Assembly (NCBI RefSeq): GCF_001659605.2
Contig: NC_035167.2
Location: forward strand, 3,224,001-3,288,000
Direction: 5' to 3'
Source of the DNA: Manihot esculenta
Lineage: Eukaryota > Streptophyta > Magnoliopsida > Malpighiales > Euphorbiaceae
DNA length: 64,000 nucleotides
Shown: positions 36,401 to 49,600 of the stretch, in pieces
Layout: each line of letters opens with the position of its first letter
How positions within the stretch are numbered: position 1 is the first letter of the stretch
Notes under the pieces: generated by a model
Told to the model about the DNA's origin: nothing
The model's input: the letters and a program-made list of their open reading frames with translations, nothing else
The model's database searches: none
Position numbers and translations under genes: made by a program

Positions 36401-36439
36401 TTATATATAAAAGTGGATAGACGGAGGAAATATTAAGAT

Positions 36440-36710
36440 TTTTTAATAGATTTTTAAAAATATAAAAATTAACTAGTTAATAATAGTAATATTCAATAAC
36501 TAAATAAGAAGTTTTATTTGATGGCAAAATTGAATTTTAAAAATTTTTTCACTCATCTTTTATCTATTTTTAACGAAAAAAATGACAGAAAAACTATTTT
36601 ATTGATGGAGAGAAAAATTAAGGACGTTTTAATAGGTTTCTGAAAATGTAGGAACTGACTTATTAATAATGGCAATATCCAAAAATTAAAATGTAAATCT
36701 CCCATAATTT
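36440..36710. mobile_element. Partial copy of the MITE-like element at 17.4 kb
   Basis: Matches 17965-18245 with the same order of AAAATGTAGGAACTGACTTA and TAATAATGGCAATAT. Only the right-arm portions are present. Confidence 0.5.
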
Positions 36711-37555
36711 AAAAAGAAAAATTTATTATTTGGTCCCTATATTATTTAGTTTAGTATTTTTGTAACCTATGAAGTTTATAGTATTACATATTTCATATTT
36801 TGTATTGATTTTTTTAAAGTGTAGGTCATATCCATATGGAAACATAAATTTTTTTCCAAATAAAGTTGATGTGCATGAATTTATTGGGTAGGCTTGACTT
36901 AGACCAATTTTTTTTTTATGCCAAAAAGACTTTAGGCAAGAATATACAAATCTTTAAATTAAAATCTGCCCATCCATTAGTAAGTATTAAATGTAGTGAT
37001 AAGATTTAGACAGCGTTATTAGGTAGCCATAAACTTCTAATGAATTCATTTTCTATAAATCATAAAACAGACATAGGGGTATCTGGTAAATAATTAAAAA
37101 AATTATTATTTGGTTCCTATATTATAGAAAAATTTATTAATTAGTTTCTAAATTTTGAAAAATACATTAAAATATTTTTAAGATTTAAAAAAAATTAAAA
37201 AAATATAAAAAACTACCTTATGATTTCATCAGTTTTTCATTTTGAGATGTGTGATTTAATTTTGTGTTAAAATAATATTTTGTGATATGAGTTGTACGTT
37301 AGCATAGGGTCTAAAAATTATCATTGTTTACAAATGATATGATACCATAAGATACTATTGAAACATAAAATTAAATCAGAATTAAATTACAAATCTTGAA
37401 ATGAAAAACAATAAAATTATAATATATTTTTTTATATTTTTCTTAAAAATGTATTAATTATTCTTGTACCCTAACACCAAATTTGATATATTAATTTTTT
37501 TCATATATATAATATATTAATTAAATTGGAAGTATTAATTGCATATATTGTCCAG

Positions 37556-38053
37556 TTTGATGATGAAGCTGCTATTGTTGATCTTGGGTATTTGTGGATC
37601 AATCCCATGTTCTCTTGGAGTTGAACCACTTGAAATCTTGGCTTCACAAAAGGGAGGAATAGAGAAAACTGGTCGTCAACTTTCAGGAAAAGCAGCAAAT
37701 CCCAGTGAAGATGTGAAGAAAAACCATGAGAATATGATCGTAAAGCTGAGGGAATATGTTGAAAATCTGCAACCTGCCGCAGACACCAAGCTAAATATTG
37801 ATTGCAATTTCAGATGCCACAATGAATTTAGAATGCGAAGGCTACTACAAATGGTACCTGGGCCTCCCACTGGTTCCCATGGTAGTATAAGTCAATGGCG
37901 GAGCCAGGAGCTTTCCTTTGGTAGGACACCGGCTGTGCCGCTGCGGCACCTTCATCCCCTTCAAAGTATTTTCCGGTCGCCGGTACGGCACGTACCTCTT
38001 TGTCGTACCTTCCCTCCGCCCCTGGTATAAGTTCCCCTGGTACACATGGTTGA
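37556..38053 (+). pseudogene. Secreted-peptide pseudogene H: promoter and exon 1 deleted, MITE in the tail
   Basis: From the CAG acceptor at 37553-37555, the frame is a close copy of gene D (LMMKLLLLILGICGSI..., KTGRQLSGKAANPSE..., LNIDCNFRC..., RMRRLLQ). Two lesions separate it from D. Upstream, homology to D jumps from D's 18565 to D's 18985 at a shared TTAATTATTCTT, removing the TATA box, leader and the 8-nt first exon. Near the C-terminus a 132-bp MITE interrupts the codons after GSHGSIS and supplies a foreign tail with a stop at 38028-38030. Without the insert the frame would end SPGTHG at 38053, as in D. The family motif has a Cys for Gly (D-C-N-F-R). Initiation at an internal ATG could still give a signal peptide, so expression is not fully excluded. 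Confidence 0.75.
37885..38032. mobile_element. hAT-type MITE, 132 bp, with 8-bp target duplication
   Basis: The insert 37893-38024 begins CAATGGCGGAGCCAGG and ends CCTTCCCTCCGCCCCTG, imperfect terminal inverted repeats of the CAGGGGCGGAGCC kind common in plant hAT elements. GTATAAGT flanks it on both sides (37885-37892 and 38025-38032). An 8-bp duplication is diagnostic of hAT transposition. The related intact gene D lacks it. Confidence 0.9.
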
Positions 38054-38069
38054 TTATGCAACGGGAACA

Positions 38070-39950
38070 AAAATAGCTAGCTTTGTAGCTTGTATTCCTT
38101 TTCCAACGATCTTGTCCTGATTTTGCACTTTTTTACATAATGCACGGTGATCTCTGTTCTTGTGTGTTCAACAATGCTAAATTTGCCCATTACCTATATA
38201 TCAGATTAAAAATATTAAATTTTATTTTTATTTAAATTTACTTCTTAATTGTTATTAAAATATTAAATATGTTCAAATAATATCTAATATATTAAAAAAT
38301 TTGTAGCTTACGCTCTTACATATTATAAAAAATTTATTAGTTAATCTTTCAATTTTGAAAAATATATTAAAATATGTCTGAAATTTAAAAAAAAATTTAT
38401 TAATTAGTTCTTTTATTAGTTTTAACCGTTAAATGTCTTACTATTTAGTCTTTATAATTTGAAAAAACTCATGAGTTGATCATTTAACTTTGTAAAAGTT
38501 TATTAATTAGTCCCTTTATAGTAAAAATATTTTAGACTTGTTTGCAATATTTAAAAGTTAAAACTATAAAAAATAATAATTAGTAGATTTTTTAATATAT
38601 TTTTAAAATTGAGAGACTAATTAAAAAGATTTTCAATATCAAATGAACTAAAAATACTCTATTTATTTTATAATTATTATTTATCTTTCATTTTTCGGTT
38701 GTCTCAAAATTATTATCATACTTTCTTTTTTTACACATAACATATAAATTCACTATTAATACTATTTAATTTTATATTATTTCTAAGAAATTTTTTAAAA
38801 ATTATTTTAGTATTTATTAAAATTTAATATTTTTAATATATTTATAATTAAAAAATTAATAAAAAATTTAATTTATATAATATAAAAAAACTCATTAGTT
38901 AATCTCTTAATCTTGAAAAATATATTAAAATGTCGTAATATTTTATAAAGTCTACTAATTAGTCCCTTCCCTTCATTAATTTTGTTGTTAAATATTTTAT
39001 TATTTAATTTTTATAGTTTAAAAAAATTTATTAATTAATTTATCAAATTTTTAAAAAATTTATTAATTAGTCCTTTTATATCAAAAATATTTTAAACTTT
39101 TTTTATAATATTTAATAATTAAAATTAATGAAGAGATAAATTAATAGACCTTTTAAAACATTTTAAATATTTTAATATATTTTTTAAAATAAAAAGACTA
39201 ATTAATGAATTTTTCTATAAGATTAAATAATAATTTTTGTAATAATTATTAAATAACAATAATATAAATAATTATTACTAATAATATATAAAATATACAA
39301 TAACAATGAAAATTATGGATATATTAATAAAAATTAATATTTTTTTACATTTTTTAAGGTTTAATACACTAATAAATTTTAATTAATAGAGAATATTTTT
39401 TATTAAAAAAAATTATTTTTAGAAAAAAATTATTTTTTATATACTAAGATTTTTATATATAAATTTTATTAATATATTTTTATTTTTAAATTAAAATTAA
39501 ATAACAAAAAATAAAGGTAGAGGAGTTCGGGTTGGGATAGCACGTGGATAATGGTAGAGGAGTTCAGGACGGGTACGGATAACAAATATGATTTTTAAAC
39601 TGATTTAAAAATAATATTATTTGAGAAATTTATTATTTAATTTTTAAATATTATTATTATAATAAATTAATTTTTGAGAAATTTATTTTTATTTTTTTTA
39701 AAAAAAAAATTATTTTATTAAAAAATAAAAATATTTTAATAAATTTTTAAAAATATAAAAATTAAGTTATTAATAATAGTAATATAGAGAAATTAAATAA
39801 GAAAATTTATTAAAAATAAAATTAATATTTTTTATTTTTATTTATTTTTAATAAAAAAATAAAAAATTATTTTATTGAGAGAGAAAAAAATATTAATAAA
39901 AAAAATTTAAAAATACATGATTTATCAATAATAATAATATTAAGAAACTA
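38070..39950. other. AT-rich intergenic DNA with dispersed repeats
   Basis: Contains several diverged copies of the AAAATTTATTAATTAGTC / TTGAAAAATATATTAAAATA repeat (about 38320, 38480, 38880, 39040 and 39180), and a decayed MITE-like stretch at about 39640-39900. No gene was seen. Confidence 0.5.
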
Positions 39951-40010
39951 TGGGCTCAGGTTTGGGCTCGGGTTTGCGTTCGGGTTTGGGTTCCGATTTG
40001 GGTTCCTTGC
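39950..40010. repeat. GGGTT(T/C)-rich minisatellite
   Basis: Degenerate units of the form GGGTTTGGG(C/T)TC, such as GGGCTCGGGTTTGCGTTCGG, are repeated about five times just upstream of the MTR4 transcription unit. Confidence 0.7.
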
Positions 40011-40149
40011 CATAACGGGTTCGAGTTAGGGTGCCTAAAATTTCGCGGTACTTTATTCCGTAATCATCCCTGTTAATTTCCCTTCCTCTCTTTCTATTCC
40101 ATCCCAGCATGCCGCCAGGCCAATGCACCGGCGCTGGACGAGTACTCCT

Positions 40150-40679
40150 CTGGTTCCCTCTCTTTCAAGCTTTGTCTTCTAGGCCTGAAATTCTTTTTTC
40201 TTTTTAATTTGAATAGCGAAACTAGAAGCCCAGGTAAGTTAAAGTTTCTGCTTCAAGTTTTGAGCTTGATTTTGCAACTTTTATCTTTCTGTTAACCCTA
40301 ATACTAAATTTTTATGCTTCTTTTAGGAGCTAAAAAGCTGAAATCAATAAGGAAAGTGTTAAGTTTTAAGGCCATAGGTGTAAAAAGTTGCTTTAGTTTC
40401 CTTCTTCTTCTTGTTTCTTAAATTGAAAACCGTCAATGGAAGCTTTATCAAGTTGGCATTGGAGGCTGTTTTTACAATTTTTGTTTTTTTAAGAACTGTT
40501 AGCCAAATTCATTTATGAGTTGAACTTATTTTTCTCTGTTTTTCTCATTGTGCCTCTGCCCTTCTGCAAGTCATCAGCAAAAAGCCTTTCTCTTTTTTAG
40601 TGCTACATTGAAGGTTATCTCTTTTTCTGAATCTCCTTTTGTTTGTTTATTGTTGTCTTTTAGTAGGAATTAGAGGGTA
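40150..40679 (+). other. MTR4 5' UTR with a probable leader intron
   Basis: A pyrimidine-rich region around 40140-40200 is followed by GAAGCCCAG|GTAAGT (donor at 40234) and a TTTTAG acceptor at 40661-40663, 16 bases before the ATG. A leader intron of about 430 nt would fit many plant housekeeping genes. The transcription start was not determined. Confidence 0.5.
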
Positions 40680-43600
40680 ATGGCCTCAGTTAAGAGAAAG
40701 TCGGTTGAAGACCCATCTGGAGAGCCTGTCTCTGTGCAGAAACAGCGGAGAGAGAATGGTTCAGTTACTGCCAACGAGCCGGTGGCTTGTGTTCATGATG
40801 TCTCGTATCCTGAGGGCTATGTTCCACCACCTCGACCAGACTTTTCAGTTCTTAAGAACTTGAAGCCTGCGAAGGAATTTCCATTCTCCCTTGACCCTTT
40901 TCAGTCTGAAGCTATTAAATGCCTTGACAATGGCGAGTCTGTTATGGTAAGTCAACTGAGCATAATTTAGGTGATAACCTTATGGCTTACACAATTCAGA
41001 ATTTTCTTTTTCATCTGGTTATGTGAATCTAAGAAAAAGGGGGCCTTCTGCTTACTTGAAGGCAAAGTTTTGAAATTCGATAACTAGTGAAAATTTGTAC
41101 TCTCTCATCATTATAACTTGTAAGAACTGAGGTAACATATATGTGCTTTGCGGATTAGGTTATATCCTGTTAAAAGAATATTAATGAGATGAATTAAAAA
41201 GGAAATCAAGTTCCAGGAGATGAATTAAAAGAATATTATAGTCAGTGATTTCAAACCGTGCTTGTGCCTTTTTTCTTGTGTTTTCTAAAGCTATTTGATG
41301 AAGTACATATTAAGTGTTTGAAAGGGAAATTTCGTAGGTTCAAACCCAAATAATTGAGAGTCCAAAATAGTCAAATCTCACTCATAGAATTTCTTAGGCA
41401 TCATTCCTGAGGACCAATTGGCATCAAATCTAGGGTTGAGATTGCATTGAACATGTCTGCACAGAACTAGTAAGTTAAAAAAAAATGTTTGGGTAGAACT
41501 GTGTTTCTCGGACTAGGGTACAAGTGTAAGAAAATGGATACGTATTCCAGTATCTGACTTGTCAACTTTGTTAATAGAAAATGTGAGGATATGAATCTAA
41601 ATTTTAATTCAGATGCTTGGATACATTATATTATATAAATTAAAATGGAATAAAAAATATATCTATGTAAAAATAATTATACTAAATAGATCATCAAAAG
41701 CAACCAAATGTATCATCCAAAATACAACCAAATAACTATTTTCTATCTAAGAAGAAAGACAATGCTTTGTTAAATAGGATTTTATCTTGACAGAAAAGAG
41801 TGCTCTATAACCTCTTCTTTTCATATCTAGAAGATCTTTCTCACTTGAGTGTCCGACTACATGAATATGTTTGAGACACATATTCCATGTCATGTTCCAT
41901 GCCTTGTAATGTCGATATGGGTACAGCATGGTAAAATGAAGAGTTGGAGTATCAGAAGGGTAGAAAATACTATGCTCCAATTTGGAAAATTATGGAATTT
42001 TTAAATAGTAAAATCATTCTTTGCAATTGACCTGGACTTCTGGAGGTCTTAGGATTAATATGAGGGCCTGAGGGATCTCATAGAGAGGTGCAAACAATGG
42101 GCTATGAAGGATCAGGATGTATTTCTCCCCTATTGCACCTGGTTTGTGGATTCTGCCTTCAAGTCTTTTTTCTTTTGGTCTCTCTTTGTGTTGTCCAGAT
42201 GCAAGGATGTTTTTGTGGGAGCTTGTACCCACCCTTCCCCAATGAAAATGTGCCAAGTCTAATATATGGGGCCATACTCTGTAAATTAACTTCAAATTAA
42301 AGCCTTATATAGATGGTTGATATGTTACTAGTTTCAATGACCATTTCTGAATATCTACTTGAAAGTAACAATCAGTTGGGCATTTGACCAGTGTGTTAAT
42401 GTTGATAATCTCAGATCGGAAACTAGTTAATAATATATGGAAATTTAACTGTGAAATTATAGTGATCGATGGATTTTTTTATTTGCGCTTTTGGACTCAG
42501 TCATGTTGAGTTATGTGAACATTTATTTCTGGCATTATTCTTGAATGACTCACCTTTTTAGTTTTATGATTACTCTTGGACATAAAATGCCTAATCTAAA
42601 AAATGGGGTTTTTTTTGGCTATTATTAAATATATCCAGAGAATGTTGATTTTTCTCACTTGGATGACTATTTTCTATTGCAGCGATGATATTTTTAATGC
42701 TTAACCATTTCATTTATACAGGTTTCAGCACATACGTCAGCTGGGAAAACTGTAGTAGCATTATATGCGATTGCTATGTCTCTGAGAAATCAGCAACGTG
42801 TCATATACACTTCACCCATTAAGGCACTCAGCAATCAAAAATACAGGGAGTTCAAAGAAGAATTTGCAGATGTAGGTTTGATGACTGGAGATGTCACAAT
42901 TGAGCCTAATTCTTCTTGCTTGGTGGGTGTTGCTTGATGTCGTTTTTTCATTTTTTCTTTTAAATATTGGTATATATGACTTGCACTTGAGTATCTAAAG
43001 CCAGTTTCATTTTTAGGTGATGACCACTGAAATCTGGCGGAGCATGCAATATAGAGGGTCTGAAATTACTCGTGAGGTAGCTTGGGTCATTTTTGATGAA
43101 GTGCATTATATGCGTGATCGAGAAAGAGGTGTTGTATGGGAAGAAAGCATTGTTATGGCCCCAAAGAATTCCCGTTTTGTGTTCCTTTCTGCAACTGTGC
43201 CTAATGCAAAAGAATTTGCTGATTGGGTGGCAAAGGTGATTTAGTTTTTCACTTCAAATTGATTTCCAGCCTCATATTGAAGGCAATTAAAGTTTTTATC
43301 CAAGACTCTTGGCATTATGCTCTGCCCATTTAGTCTCAGTTGTCAGTGCATTGGTCATGGATAGAAATATCATCAGACATAAGGACATAACAAAGTTATT
43401 CTTTTGTAAGATTTAGGATGAAACAACTACTAGAATAAATTTAAAGAATGATGAATGATTGAGGATCATATATCGCCATAGAGTAGGAGCTTGCAGTTCT
43501 AGTGGTATGGGGGATACGTGGTTATTTCTTCCAGCTAAGCAAGTCTCTAGTGGCCCGTCAGTTATTTTTAGTCAGTTAAAAGTATATTTGAGAGGAATGG

Positions 43601-46600
43601 CATTAATTATTATTTTCCTTCTTCCCCATTTATTGTGCTCAATTTTTATACAGCGAGAATAAGGCACCAATGTCTAATGTTATTTAAGAGCATGTGCATA
43701 AGCTGTAACGTTTAAATGTTTAATGGTTACTTTTATATAGCATATGCTATTTGAATATTTTTTGGTGCACTCTTCAAATTTCTTTGGCCTTCTGCCAGAA
43801 ATTGGGTTAATAATCTGATAATTGAATTTGAGGGCCAAGCACCATGACTTGTATTCAGGGAAAGTATTTTCCTTTGTCCTTTTTGCCAACTTCTCTTTTT
43901 TGGATTTAATGCTATTATTCCATATCTGGCTGTTGTTTGGGATCAGTGCAGGCAGAATCGCATTCAGGAACTTCTTCTGGTCTCTCCCCCTCTCTTTCCC
44001 TTTTCTTATGACGTGTTAATATCTCTCTATGGTACACATTATGTATTGCCTGCTTGATTCTCGTATATTTGTATACATAATCCTTGTGCAGCTCTTGGGC
44101 CCATTTTGACTGTGTTATCATTGGATATATTTTATGTGGCACAAACCATTTAATTTGCTGGAGAAATGTGCTTGCTTAACCGTGTGATTTTAATTCAGGT
44201 TCACCAACAACCATGCCATATCGTTTATACCGACTATCGACCGACGCCCCTTCAGCATTATATTTTTCCTGCTGGCGCTAATGGTTTATACTTAGTGGTA
44301 GATGAAAAGGGAAAGTTTCGAGAGGATAGCTTTCAGAAAGCATTGAATGCTCTGGTTCCTAAGAGTGAAGGTGAGAAAAAAAGGGAAAATGGAAAGTGGC
44401 AAAAGGGTTTAGTGGTGGGGAAGCTTGGAGAAGAAAGTGACATCTTCAAGATGGTAAAAATGATCATACAGCGGCAATATGACCCAGTCATTCTTTTCAG
44501 CTTTAGCAAACGAGAATGTGAATTTCTTGCCATGCAGGTAAGTTTCACCAACCTTTTTTCTTTGTTTCTCTGTAGTGTATTTGAATGCTTCTCCTTACTA
44601 TAGTTTTTTACTGTTTAAATTTAGGCATTACAATGGTTAGCTTAGTCCATGATTTAAGTGATTGAAGTGATATTAATGAACCTTTTGAATTCTTTATACC
44701 TATATGTTAGATTATTATGTATTCATAGTTCTAAATTCTAAATAGCATAAAGCTAAATGGTGTTGGAAATGTAAATATGACTCAAGTGGCTGTCATTTTA
44801 CATTGATCACCATATCTTTAAAGAAAAACAGAAAGTAGACATTTCATTTATTTGCTTTCCTGAATAAACCATGGATTTTGGCTTCCGTTTGATTTTGTAG
44901 ATGGCAAAAATGGATCTAAATGAAGATGATGAGAAGGTGAATATAGAGACCATTTTTTGGAGTGCCATGGACATTCTTTCAGATGATGACAAAAAACTAC
45001 CTCAGGCAAGTTGCTTCCTTTACTTCAGTGTGTTAGTGATTGCCCATGTGTTGAGATATCAGACTTGGCATGTTTTAACTCATAACTAAGGTCCATTTGC
45101 TGAATATTTTTCCAGAGGAACCATTGTATGACTTTCCCTTTTTTTATTGATTTATTCTTTTCTGTTGCATGGTGCTTTTTTTTTTTAGTCCATCTGTTTG
45201 CTCTGAATTGGCCACTTATCACATTTCATTTCTCAAATGTAGGAAGTAGTTTGTGTTCCACTTCTCATGCAAACAATTTAGAAATTGACCAGTCTGAATC
45301 CAACAAATTAGAACACTACTCAACCTACTTCTTATGGATTATGGATTTTCCGATGTATATAATTTTGTTGTTTTTTATTTGCTCTTTTCCTTGCAAATTC
45401 TGTGGCCATAACATAACAGAAGTCCTATTACATTAAGCTGTGTAAGATCTTATTAACCAGTATTATGAAGATAGTAGCAAAGCTTATTTTACAGTTCTGT
45501 AATACCAACTCTTGAATAACTTTTTTTTTTTTTATGATTATGGTTAATAAAGGAAGTAATTATTATGTTCAGTTAGAATATTTCTTTCATTAGTTGTGAC
45601 ACACGATAGTCCTTGAGCCTCCTACATCTTCATGGGCCTTGGCCAGGTGTTTATGGTCATGTTTTGTATGCTTGGCAAAAAATCATAGGTCTTCATTCTA
45701 CCAACTCTGTTTATTTCACCAGTGTCAAGTAGTTTGAGATGCTAGAGCTTGTTTCTGTGTTAACTTACCCTCCTTTTTATGTTCCTATTTGCAGGTTTCA
45801 AATATGTTACCCCTATTAAAGCGGGGAATAGGTGTGCATCATTCTGGCTTGCTTCCCATCCTGAAAGAAGTGATCGAGATTTTATTTCAAGAAGGGCTGA
45901 TCAAGGTTGTTTTTTCATTTTCATCTTTTTTTCTTTTTTTCTTTTTTGGAGGTGATGCTCATGCACATCTTCTAAGATCTTTGTAGTGTGGGCATACCAT
46001 CTTGTATTGTCTAACTGAGCAGTCAGACTTTTTGTAATTTATGTTTCACATGAAAATTTTTTGGTTTTGCACTGTAAGTCTGTAACATAAGGTTGTCAGC
46101 TACTTCAACTCAGTTAGCTCATAGCTGATGCATCATAGACTGCTCTCGTTTCCAGTGCTTGTTTTTACTTTGTCTTGAGTTGCTAAGTCATGCTTAGTTC
46201 TAAGGTCATCACACAGTTTTCTCCTTTCCCCTTCCCCCTGCCCCCTGCCCCTCTCTCTCCCTTTCTCTGTCTCTCTCTTCTCCTTTTGTTATTTAGTTAC
46301 TGAAATTCATTTGGATAATTAGATAAATATTTTTGAAGTTTGATTAATGCTAATTATTAAGGCATGCCTTCACTTTTTTTTTTCAGGAAATATTTTATCT
46401 ATTAATTTTTTTCTATCTTCCTTTTTTTCCTTTTTAATTTACAGTACTATGATGATTGAAACATTTCCCTTTAGTGTCTGTTTGCTACAGAGACCTTCAG
46501 TATAGGTTTGAACATGCCTGCAAAAACTGTGGTATTCACCAATGTCCGTAAATTTGATGGAGACAAGTTCAGATGGATATCTAGTGGAGAGTACATCCAG

Positions 46601-49600
46601 ATGAGTGGCCGAGCTGGTCGTCGAGGAATTGATGACCGTGGAATATGCATCCTTATGGTGGACGAGAAACTTGAGCCTCCTACTGCTAAAATGATGCTTA
46701 AAGGAAGTGCTGACAGTTTGAACAGGTAAGCTTGACTTTGCACATCATCTGGTGTTATTTGCTTCCTGTTGACTTACATTTGGTTAGTTCTCTATTATCA
46801 ATCTCTGTTTCTTTTGCATTCATATGTTGACTTCTAGATTATACTCACTGTGGAGGTAGCAATGATAATATAGGCTTTCAAAAAGTCTGACCCCAGCAGT
46901 TGTGTTTCGTTTTCACAGTCAGAGAATTCATTCATGTAGAAAAATTACCCTCAATACTGTTAATTGAGCTGATCAAGATTGTCTAAATAATGTTAACTCT
47001 ATAACCTGAACTTGGTCAATAATGTATATAGAAATGTAAATTTTTATGTACATATATGTATAGATGAATGGAAAGATAAAATTTTTCTTAGGTCCACTCA
47101 TGGTAATATGATAATGGTATTGAGACATGTTCCTTTATTGTCCTGGAAATGGCTTTACTGACTTGTATTTTCATTTCATTCAGTGCCTTCCATTTAAGCT
47201 ACAACATGCTTTTAAATCAAATGCGCTGTGAAGATGGGGATCCTGAAAATTTGCTCCGCAATTCATTCTATCAATTCCAAGCTGATCGTGCCATTCCTGA
47301 TCTTGAGGTCAGTTGATTTTTGTAAATGCTGTATGTTATGAAACTTCAGAGTCAATCTTTGGTTACATTTTTTTTCAGAATAAATATATTCACATTTGTT
47401 TCATAGTTGAGGGCTTATGCATTTGGTTCCTCCCTCAATCCCTGCAAAATGGGAAGACTTATGCATTGAGAATGCCCTTCTTGAATGTTTGAGTGGCAAA
47501 CTTACCGCTAAAATGTTTTTGGTTTATAGTTTCTTTTTTATTTCTTTTTCTGTTAGCATGTTAAAATGATACTAGCATACTTTTTACAAATTAATTAATG
47601 TGCTATACCACTCTTGATCTTGAGGTCAACTTATTTTGCAAGAGCTACAAATCACTTGGTCGTATAATTTTTTTCCTTCTTGTTTATCAGTTATGGTTGG
47701 TTAGCATGTTAGTGTATAATTTATTGGTGTTGGTGGATTTTTGGGTGGTTCTGATTGGTTACCTGATGACTAATAATGCAGCATAAACCTCTGTGCAATT
47801 GACTAACATCTCAGCAGCAATTAGCATATAGTCTTAGGTGAATTTGATTATTTTAAAAAACATTTGAACTATTTTGTAGACTTTTGTGCTCATGTGCACA
47901 TTGAAGTAACCTGACAAAACAAACACATGAGTAGCTCGTAGTACAGCTCTTATTTCTGGATTTAAAGGGACCTGGAAGTCTAGGACATACCAGAGACTTA
48001 CCATGGGACCACATAAATGGTACTTAGATTAAAGAGAAAAAATATTGTAGAAATTTCTTAGACAAAAATATATGGATAGGAGTTATAAGAAGTTTTGTGA
48101 AGGGCAAAAGGTGACTAGTAATAGAGCGTGGGTTTCACTTCTAATAGATGTAGGGAGTTTCTTTAAGAAGAGAGAAGAAGATGGTGGATGTTAATCTACT
48201 TATGCAAATATGATTTTGAGCAGCATCCCTTTCCTGTCTGCTGATTTTTTGGCCACTTGTTATCTCATATCTGTGTATCTGGGTTGTCCTTGTGCTACTT
48301 TCGGAACAAAATGTTGAACTAATAAGTCATTGGTGATTTTGCTTGCAGAAACAAGTAAAAGTCCTTGAAGAAGAGAGGGACTCGATGATAATTGAAGAAG
48401 AAGAGAGTCTGAAGAACTATTATGATCTTATTCAACAATACAAAAGTTTGAAGAAGGACGCTCGTGATATTGTATTTTCTCCAAAGCATTGCCTACCCTT
48501 CCTTCAGGCTGGCAGAATTGTGTGTCTCCAATGCACTGGAACCGATGAAAACTCTCCATCTTTCTCCATTGAAGACCAAGTAACATGGGGTGTGATAATT
48601 AATTTTGAGAGAGTCAAAGAATTTTCTGAAGGTGAGATCCTTTTAAATGGTTTTTGGTTCTACATTGTTTTCAGCATTTGTATTTATTAAATAGTCAGTG
48701 CATGAACCAGATGGTGCAAGTAGGAAGCCTGAAGATTCAAAGTACACCATAGATGTTCTTGCAAGATGTATTGTGAACAGAGATGGAGTTGCTAAAAAGA
48801 ATATCAAGATTGTCCCATTGAAAGACCCTGGAGAACCTCTTGTTGTTTCTGTTTCTATCTCTGAGGTAAGCTCCTCTCTCTTCTTTGTTTATTGTTTCTC
48901 ATTCTTTAAAAGTTGTGTTGAAATTCCTTGAGGATGCTTTGATGACTAAGGGAGAAACTTAGCAAGCTGAAATTGATATTTCTTCTTTTATGTGGCTGAA
49001 AATTAGGTCAGTGATTTCAGTGGTTGTACAAACTTGTATTATTCTTAGATGCATGAATAATGCTTAATTTCTATGGTCTAATATTCTAGTTTTATTATAT
49101 TAAAATTTTAATGGAGTCTAGTAATTAGGATTGTCAGATTGTTATTTGAGCAAAAGCATACCCTAGTCTGTCTCCTGAATTATTGTTCTGACTGCTGGAC
49201 TTCCTTATTTGTATACATGTCTTCTATGATACTTCAACAAAGGAAGAAATTTTTTGCTTTACCTATTATATTATTCCACAGACTAGTTTTTTGATGATCA
49301 CAGAGATTAATGCTTCAAGCACAGTTTCTTATGTTGTTCTGTTAGTTATGTGCAGTCTTGTTCTTTTATATTCTCTGTTGGAATTTGCAGTAGCTTTTAC
49401 TTTGGCTACCTAGTCTGTTTGTTTGTCTTTCTTAGTTATTAATAGTAAGGATGTGTGTATGCCTGATTTATTTTTCAAATATGAAAAAGTTGTATCATCA
49501 CTGGAATTTTACTTGGTAATCTTACGAAGGATAGGTGATTTTGCATTCAGAACATCTATTCCAATTCCAAACCAATTGTAAACTAAACTAGAATTCTTTT

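Noticed and set aside
42088..42300. 70-codon frame within MTR4 intron 1, and other intronic frames
   Set aside because: They lie inside introns defined by intact splice sites and the continuous MTR4 frame. No known domain.
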